A stretch of DNA of 11,484 nt from assembly GCA_026398715.1 (NCBI GenBank), contig JAPLSI010000253.1, positions 1 through 11,484 on the forward strand. The letters are read 5' to 3'. Source of the stretch: Gammaproteobacteria bacterium. GTDB taxonomy: Bacteria > Pseudomonadota > Gammaproteobacteria > Xanthomonadales > Xanthomonadaceae. Both the position numbers and the translations under genes were made by a program. Below, one piece after another: positions 7,182-11,484 of the stretch. Under the pieces are notes generated by a model. That model was not told where the DNA came from. It did no database searches and saw only the letters and a list, made by a program, of their open reading frames with translations. Each line of letters begins with the position of its first letter. Position 1 is the stretch's first letter.

Positions 7182-8039
7182 TCATCGCGATCCGCCTTCC
7201 AGCCTCAGTGAATCGGTCTCGCCCAGGCGCAGCAGCAGCGTAGTCAGGCTGCGCAGGTCCTGGTCGTTGTGCTCGAGTACGCGCCGCAGGTTGCGAGCGG
7301 AATGACCGCGAAGGTAATCGAGCCAGGCGCGCGGCGCTTCCGACCCGGGCAAGTCGTCTTCGCGCAGCACGCCAAGCCATTCACGCTCGACCGTGGACAA
7401 GCGGCAGTTTTCCCAGACGCCGCGAAAGCGGCGTCGTACCGGATACAGCAGATCGAGATGACGCAAGCCGGCGAGGGGGTTGGCCATCCGGCCCAGGCGG
7501 TAGCGCGTCGCCAGCAAAGGTGAGTCGTAACTCTTGCCGTTGTAGCTGACCAGCACCGTTGCGGGATTGATCCAGCCGGAAAACACCTCGAGCATCGCGG
7601 CTTCGCCGGCCAGGGTGGTGATCAGGAGTTGCCGGACGCGCAAGCCGCGGTCGCTCCAGTCGGACGCGCCGATCATGAAGGCGCGGGTTCCGGTGCCGCC
7701 CGACAGCCCCGTGGTTTCGGTGTCGAACGACAACAGGTCTTCACGGGCGATGTGTCCGAAGCCGGCAAACTGTGCGTTCACTTGCTGCGGCATTTCCGCC
7801 CAGGGATAGATTCGTTCGACCAGGCGAAGGCCCTTGGCAATTTCGACGCCGGGCAGGTCGCGGTCGTGCGACAGCGACCGGGCTTGTGCGCGGACCCGGA
7901 TGGACAGCAGGTCGCGGAGTTGTTGCGGAATCGGGCTGGCGACATGCGTCGATGGGCCGGGGATCGTCGCCGACGGCGAGGCGAGGATGACGCCGGCCTG
8001 GGCGCGAAGCGCGCCCAGGCGCGACGACAGCGAGTTCAC
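7182..8039 (-). CDS. mrfB: MrfB/YprB-like DEDDh 3'-5' exonuclease (RNase H-like fold)
   Basis: A 285-residue protein in the family of B. subtilis MrfB (YprB), a metal-dependent exonuclease partnering the helicase MrfA in repair of mitomycin C damage. DEDDh residues are visible: Asp106 and Glu108 in SFDTETTGLSGG, Asp172 in SYNGKSYDSP, and His257 plus Asp261 in HNDQDLRSL. LRHLDLLYPVRR and LSTVEREWLGV also match. The GTG at 8039 is preferred: it overlaps the mrfA stop as GTGA and has a G-rich ribosome site (GGGGGCGA) just upstream. An upstream in-frame ATG at 8207 would add 56 arginine-rich residues read out of frame from mrfA. The protein ends soon after the nuclease domain and lacks the TPR-like C-terminal region of the roughly 413-residue B. 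subtilis protein. A perfect 11-bp hairpin lies in its first codons. Confidence 0.88.
   Translation of the reverse strand: MNSLSSRLGALRAQAGVILASPSATIPGPSTHVASPIPQQLRDLLSIRVRAQARSLSHDRDLPGVEIAKGLRLVERIYPWAEMPQQVNAQFAGFGHIAREDLLSFDTETTGLSGGTGTRAFMIGASDWSDRGLRVRQLLITTLAGEAAMLEVFSGWINPATVLVSYNGKSYDSPLLATRYRLGRMANPLAGLRHLDLLYPVRRRFRGVWENCRLSTVEREWLGVLREDDLPGSEAPRAWLDYLRGHSARNLRRVLEHNDQDLRSLTTLLLRLGETDSLRLEGGSR
7996..8020 (-). repeat. Perfect 11-bp inverted repeat with 3-base loop in the mrfB initiation region
   Basis: On the plus strand GCCTGGGCGCG (7996-8006) and CGCGCCCAGGC (8010-8020) are exact reverse complements around AAG. In the mrfB transcript the stem begins 19 bases after the first base of the GTG start and spans roughly codons 7-15 (RLGALRAQA). 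The stem is nearly all G-C and would be very stable in RNA. It could slow ribosomes, act as a transcription pause between the two genes, or be a chance effect of high GC. Confidence 0.6.
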
Positions 8040-10477
8040 TTCGCCCCCAGCAAAGCCAGGACGCGCAGAGCCAGGGATTTGGGCGAGATATCTGCATCCT
8101 CGTCGACGGCAAGGACGGGCCCTACGCAGGCGGGACAACCGCCCTTGCAATCGCATGCGCCGACCATGCCCGCGGCGGAAGCGAGCAGTTCGGCCTGTCG
8201 CCGCCACAGGGGTTCACTCAAGCCTACGCCACCGGGAAAATTGTCGTAGAGGAAGACCGTTGGCGTGAATACCGACAGTTGCTCCGGTGATCCGCGGCTG
8301 CCGTCGTCGCCGCGCAACTGTCCGCGTCCTTGCCCGTCGGGCACCGCGAACCACGCTCCGTCACCGCTGCCAACCGCCTTCTGCAAGTCGCGCGCTTCGG
8401 CCATCACCGCCACGGTAGCAACCACGTGCAACGCGTAGGCGGCGCCGAGGAAGCCATCCAGTGCGTCCTGTCGCGAGCTGAACTCTGCATCGAGCGCCGC
8501 CTGCGTCAACTGCCACCAGGCAGCGGTCGTGTGCAGTTCCTGGTCGGGCAGGTTGACCGGGCCGTAGCCGATGTTTTCGTGCGTGTAGTAGCGGATCTTC
8601 TTGTAACCCGATACGCGGCGCACCACGTGCACCTCGCCGTGCTGTGCGCTACCCGCGCCGGCAATGCCGCCGTCGAATCTTTCAAGGATCTTCAGCTTGG
8701 TGTAGTCGATGGCATCGGTGTAGTAGTCGACGTGCGTGCGCGTGACATAGGCTTTGCGTCCTTCCCAGTCGAGACGCTCGACCTGGTAGGGCGTGGCCTG
8801 GATCATGTGGATCGCGCCTTCGTACAGCGTCAGCGCTGCAGCCGAGTAATCCACTTCGGCGATGATGGCCTGGCGACCGTCGGTGCGATCGACCACGACG
8901 AAATTCCCGTCCGCCACCGACCGCAGCGATACCGCGTTGGCCGGATAGCTGTCGGCAATCCACTCCCAGCGGCCGTTTTCCTGGTGCAGGACGTCGCTTT
9001 CACCCAGCACCTCCAGATAGGGCTCGGCATCGTTCGGGCCGAAGTGCTCGCCGCGCAGGAAGGGAAGTTCAAAGGCGGCGCAGCGGATGTGGTCGAGCAG
9101 CACCAGCGGCTGGTCGGCATGGATGCGCGCGTGTTCGGGACTGGCGGCGGAAAAATATTCCGGATGGCGAATGAGGTATTGGTCCAGCGGCTGGCTGCTG
9201 GCGACCAGCACGCCCAGGGAAGGTTTTTGCCGGCGACCGGCACGGCCGAAGCGTTGCCAGGTAGCTGCGACAGAGCCGGGATAACCGTTCAAGACGACGA
9301 CGTCCAGGCTGCCGATGTCCACGCCCAATTCGAGTGCGGAGGTGCTGACGATGCCGTCGATGCGCCCGTCGCGCATCGCCTTTTCCGCATCGCGGCGTTC
9401 GGTCGGAAGATAGCCGCCGCGATAGGCGCGGATACGCGCGGGCTTGCGCGGGTCGTGGTCGAAGACGTCCTTCAGGTATTTGGTCAGGACCTCCACCATC
9501 GTCCGCGATTGCGCGAACACCAGGGTCTTCAGCCCGGCCCGGATCGCCAGGCGCGCGATGCGATTGCTCTGCGAGCGGGCCGACGCGCGCAGGCCGAGGT
9601 CGGGATTGACCACAGGCGGGTTCCAGAGCAGCACGTGCTTGTCGCCGGTAGGCGCGCCACTCTCGGTGATGGCAGTGACTTCTTCCTCCACCAGCGCTTC
9701 CGCATGCGCCTTGGGATTGCCGATGGTCGCCGAGCACAGGATGAACTTTGGCTTCGAGCCGTAGAAGGCGCAGACGCGCTTGAGCCGGCGCAGCACGTTG
9801 GCGACGTGCGAGCCGAACACGCCGCGATAGGTGTGCACTTCGTCGATGACGACGTATTCGAGATTCTCGAAGAACTGTGCCCACTTGGTGTGATGGGGCA
9901 AGATGGCCTGGTGCAGCATGTCGGGATTACTGACGACGATGTCGCCATGCAATCGGATGGCCTGGCGTGCGTCGCCGGGCGTATCGCCGTCGAAGGTGAA
10001 AGCCTTCAGTCCCAGCTTGCCGGCGCGATTGAGTTCCAGCAATTCCGCCACCTGGTCCTGCGCAAGCGCCTTGGTCGGAAACAGGAACAGCGATTTGGCT
10101 TGCCGCGTCATGGCGGCTGCAACCACGGGCAGGGTGTAGCACAGGCTTTTGCCGGACGCCGTCGGCGTCACCACCACCACGTGCTTGCCGTCGCGAATTT
10201 CCCGCCACGCCTGTGCCTGGTGGCTGTACAACTTTTCGATGCCACGACTGCGAAGCGCAGCGGCCAGCGCTTCCGGCAGCTCGCGCGGCAAGGGCGCATG
10301 CACGGCCTCGCGGCCGGGGATCAGGAAGCTGCCGGTGATGCGGTCGGCATACTTGGCTTGCAAGCCCTGGCTGAGGCGATGGCTGTCGCCCTTGCGGGGC
10401 GGGACGCCGACGGTTTCATCGATCAGGGAAAGTGAGGTGTTCGCAGTCATGCTCGGGGCCGGTCGTCTGGGCCCCAT
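8036..10477 (-). CDS. mrfA: MrfA/YprA-like DEVH-box DNA helicase with C-terminal four-cysteine DUF1998-type domain
   Basis: Up to 813 residues, belonging to the superfamily 2 helicases of the MrfA/Hrq1 group; B. subtilis MrfA is a 3'-5' DNA helicase for repair of mitomycin C damage. Motifs in order are LYSHQAQAW (83-91), Walker A TPTASGKS (104-111), FPTKALAQDQ (133-142), the DEVH box (212-215) in IDEVHTYRGVFGSHVANV, SATIGNP (249-255), STSALELGVDIG (378-389) and QRFGRAGRR (408-416). The C-terminus carries Cys775, 777, 781 and 784 in CDCKGGCPAC, the likely zinc site. A region of about 25 residues rich in Gly, Asp and Arg (around 702-733) is extra relative to the B. subtilis sequence I recall. 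Two ATG starts are possible, 10477 (used here) and 10450, and neither has a good Shine-Dalgarno. Its stop overlaps mrfB, so the two are coupled. Confidence 0.92.
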   Translation of the reverse strand: MGPRRPAPSMTANTSLSLIDETVGVPPRKGDSHRLSQGLQAKYADRITGSFLIPGREAVHAPLPRELPEALAAALRSRGIEKLYSHQAQAWREIRDGKHVVVVTPTASGKSLCYTLPVVAAAMTRQAKSLFLFPTKALAQDQVAELLELNRAGKLGLKAFTFDGDTPGDARQAIRLHGDIVVSNPDMLHQAILPHHTKWAQFFENLEYVVIDEVHTYRGVFGSHVANVLRRLKRVCAFYGSKPKFILCSATIGNPKAHAEALVEEEVTAITESGAPTGDKHVLLWNPPVVNPDLGLRASARSQSNRIARLAIRAGLKTLVFAQSRTMVEVLTKYLKDVFDHDPRKPARIRAYRGGYLPTERRDAEKAMRDGRIDGIVSTSALELGVDIGSLDVVVLNGYPGSVAATWQRFGRAGRRQKPSLGVLVASSQPLDQYLIRHPEYFSAASPEHARIHADQPLVLLDHIRCAAFELPFLRGEHFGPNDAEPYLEVLGESDVLHQENGRWEWIADSYPANAVSLRSVADGNFVVVDRTDGRQAIIAEVDYSAAALTLYEGAIHMIQATPYQVERLDWEGRKAYVTRTHVDYYTDAIDYTKLKILERFDGGIAGAGSAQHGEVHVVRRVSGYKKIRYYTHENIGYGPVNLPDQELHTTAAWWQLTQAALDAEFSSRQDALDGFLGAAYALHVVATVAVMAEARDLQKAVGSGDGAWFAVPDGQGRGQLRGDDGSRGSPEQLSVFTPTVFLYDNFPGGVGLSEPLWRRQAELLASAAGMVGACDCKGGCPACVGPVLAVDEDADISPKSLALRVLALLGAK
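10455..10475 (-). promoter_or_regulatory. GC-rich hairpin between the two candidate mrfA starts
   Basis: GGGGCC (10455-10460) and GGCCCC (10470-10475) pair perfectly around a nine-base loop. The stem begins at the last base of the ATG at 10477 and ends four bases before the ATG at 10450. If 10450 is the true start, the hairpin occupies the place of the ribosome binding site and could limit translation of mrfA. With the 10477 start it is simply early coding sequence. Confidence 0.35.
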
Positions 10478-10492
10478 TTGTAGATTCGCGAG

Positions 10493-10509
10493 GTCTCACC
10501 AGCTGAGAC
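10493..10509 (-). promoter_or_regulatory. Stem-loop at the stop codon of the lytic transglycosylase gene
   Basis: GTCTCA (10493-10498) and TGAGAC (10504-10509) form a perfect 6-bp stem with a five-base loop. The stem starts at the last base of the transglycosylase TAG stop and ends 16 bases before the outer mrfA start. No T-run follows on the minus strand, so it may be a weak terminator or RNA-processing hairpin that sets relative expression of the two genes. Confidence 0.4.
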
Positions 10510-11291
10510 TAGAGCTTGAGCTTGCCCTTGGTCTTTTTTTCCAGCGCCGTCGTGTAGATGCCATACAGCGCTTCGACCTTTTCGACATAGGCCTGCGTTT
10601 CGGCGTAGGGCGGGATGCCCTTGTAGCGCGTGACGGTGCCGATGCCGGCGTTGTAGGCCGCAGCGGCAAGCCGGCGGTCGCCCTTGTAGCGACGAAGCAG
10701 CGAACCGAGGAAGCGGGCGCCGCCCTGGATGGATTGCGTGGCCGAGAACGGATCGGCAACGCGATATTCGCGCGCGGTCGCCGGCATCAGTTGCATGATG
10801 CCCTGCGCGCCCTTGGGCGAGACCGCATCTGCCTGCAGGTTGCTTTCCGCGTGCGCGACGGCACGCAGCCAGGCGTCATCGATCTTGTTGGCGCGTGCCG
10901 CGGCCTTGAAGGTGTCGGCGTGGACTTTGGTTTGCGGCGATCCGATCTTGCCCAGGCCCACATGCGCGGTCGCGCCGGGCGGCGGGGTTACCGTGAAGGA
11001 CAGCACCGGGCGGGAGCCGGGCAGGTTGCGCGTGCCGTAAACGAGTTTGCCGTCCTGCTCGCGTTCGTACAGCGTGCCCTTCTGGGTGCCGTTGATGCCC
11101 CACAGGTTGGGCAATTTCGCGGCATTGTCGTCCACCGTCTGCGCGGTGCACTTCGATCCTGGCTCCGGCGCGGTGGACAGGCTGACCGTGCCATCGCGCA
11201 CGCAGCGATAGATCACCCGTGCCTGGGCCGCCTCGGAAAGGCAGGCCAGCAGCGCGAGCATCAGCAGCGGCAGGGTGAAACGACGGATCAT
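10509..11291 (-). CDS. Secreted DUF4124-like/SLT-domain lytic transglycosylase
   Basis: A 260-residue exported protein that should cleave peptidoglycan between MurNAc and GlcNAc. An N-terminal signal peptide (MIRRFTLPLLMLALLACLSEAAQA) fits cleavage after AQA at residue 24. LLAC at 14-17 is also a weak lipobox, so a lipoprotein is possible. Residues 25-48 (VIYRCVRDGTVSLST, Cys30 and Cys48) resemble a DUF4124 segment. The catalytic SLT domain covers about 127-245, with the catalytic Glu149 in HAESNLQADAVSPKGAQG, then GIMQLMPATA (164-173) and AAYNAG (211-216). The C-terminus is lysine-rich (EKKTKGKLKL). The ATG at 11291 is chosen because the signal peptide starts there; an upstream TTG at 11327 would add 12 unlikely residues. 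No clear Shine-Dalgarno is visible. It sits between dnaE2 and mrfA on the same strand. Its substrate role is family knowledge. Confidence 0.9.
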   Translation of the reverse strand: MIRRFTLPLLMLALLACLSEAAQARVIYRCVRDGTVSLSTAPEPGSKCTAQTVDDNAAKLPNLWGINGTQKGTLYEREQDGKLVYGTRNLPGSRPVLSFTVTPPPGATAHVGLGKIGSPQTKVHADTFKAAARANKIDDAWLRAVAHAESNLQADAVSPKGAQGIMQLMPATAREYRVADPFSATQSIQGGARFLGSLLRRYKGDRRLAAAAYNAGIGTVTRYKGIPPYAETQAYVEKVEALYGIYTTALEKKTKGKLKL

Positions 11292-11333
11292 AGGATGCTT
11301 AATGGGGCAATTTCGTGGAGCTTGCAACCGCCA

Positions 11334-11357
11334 TTGGTCAGGGGAGGCCGTTGGTCA
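11334..11357. repeat. Short direct repeat TTGGTCA in the dnaE2-transglycosylase gap
   Basis: TTGGTCA occurs at 11334-11340 and 11351-11357, 17 bases apart start to start, in the 76-base gap (11292-11367) between the dnaE2 stop and the transglycosylase start. A weak AGGCC/GGCCT inverted repeat (11345-11349, 11359-11363) overlaps it. It could be an operator half-site pair or chance. I see no SOS box and no convincing promoter in this gap. Confidence 0.2.
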
Positions 11358-11367
11358 TGGCCTTTGT

Positions 11368-11484
11368 TCAGCGGAAATCGCGCGATTCCGTGGACAGCGA
11401 GCCGAGCAATGGGCTGAGATCCGACAGCCGTCGGGCAATCAGGTGTTGCACGCCATCGGCCGATTCTAGGCGGCCTTCCACCAC
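11368..11484 (-). CDS. dnaE2: Error-prone DNA polymerase DnaE2 (ImuC), C-terminal 38 residues only
   Basis: On the minus strand the frame entering at 11484 is open for 38 codons and ends with TGA at 11370-11368. It reads [20 protein letters not shown], then [18 protein letters not shown]. The pattern GxLE..[18 protein letters not shown]...SRDF at the very C-terminus is characteristic of DnaE2/ImuC, the alpha subunit-like translesion polymerase of the SOS-induced imuAB-dnaE2 cassette, and not of the replicative DnaE1. The rest of the gene lies outside the window, so completeness cannot be judged. It ends 76 bases before the lytic transglycosylase gene on the same strand. The call rests on a short but distinctive tail recognised from memory. 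Confidence 0.78.
   Translation of the reverse strand: MVEGRLESADGVQHLIARRLSDLSPLLGSLSTESRDFR

Noticed and set aside
8330..10435. A 701-codon open frame on the plus strand, antisense to mrfA
   Set aside because: It lies almost wholly inside the mrfA gene, has no recognisable domain, and is the kind of long antisense frame common in high-GC DNA. The mrfA frame carries every helicase motif.
11292..11367. SOS/LexA box or promoter for the transglycosylase and mrfAB
   Set aside because: I looked for CTGT-N8-ACAG and TTAGTAGTACTACTAA-like palindromes and found none. A TTGCAA/CATTAA pair with 17-base spacing is too weak, with its -10 only seven bases from the ATG.
10149..11417. A 422-codon plus-strand frame over the transglycosylase and the mrfA start
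   Set aside because: Antisense to two well-supported genes, arginine-rich and without domain features.
1..11484. CRISPR arrays, tRNA genes, insertion sequences, phage or toxin-antitoxin genes
   Set aside because: No regularly spaced repeats, cloverleaf-like sequences, transposase motifs or small toxin-like frames were seen by reading both strands.

Overview
The window is high-GC bacterial chromosome. Dense, short-spaced genes with strong G/C preference at third codon positions, a PotFGHI-type polyamine importer, a DUF4124-like plus SLT lytic transglycosylase and the tail of a DnaE2-type error-prone polymerase fit a gammaproteobacterium, most likely of the Xanthomonadales/Lysobacterales. That placement is inference from gene content. 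I see no tRNA, rRNA, CRISPR array, insertion sequence or phage gene.

Left half (1-7142, plus strand): the 3' part of a periplasmic polyamine-binding protein gene (potF), followed by potG (ATPase), potH and potI (permeases). potG/potH and potH/potI overlap by the four bases ATGA. A strong stem-loop separates potF from potG. An aldehyde dehydrogenase gene of the succinate-semialdehyde (Sad/YneI) type follows 16 bases after potI. It lacks about 29 internal codons and changes frame at about 4068, so it is called a pseudogene, or else an assembly error. Together these would import polyamines and oxidise an aldehyde from their breakdown. An OPT-family transporter gene comes next, with its Shine-Dalgarno inside a small hairpin.

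Centre (7143-7181): a 39-base convergent junction holding a perfect 7-bp stem-loop, probably a terminator shared by both strands.

Right half (7182-11484, minus strand, read from right to left): the last 38 codons of a DnaE2/ImuC-type translesion polymerase, a secreted lytic transglycosylase, and the pair mrfA-mrfB. This pair is a DEVH-box helicase with a C-terminal four-cysteine cluster and a DEDDh exonuclease, and the start and stop codons overlap as GTGA. MrfA and MrfB of Bacillus subtilis (YprA/YprB) act together in repair of mitomycin C damage, so the right half looks like a DNA-damage neighbourhood interrupted by one cell-wall gene. Several perfect short hairpins sit at gene boundaries here, including an 11-bp stem in the first codons of mrfB.

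The most noteworthy points are the deleted aldehyde dehydrogenase, a tryptophan at the substrate-specificity position of the polyamine-binding protein, the MrfAB pair close to dnaE2, and the hairpins at operon junctions. I do not see a clearly new multi-gene system.
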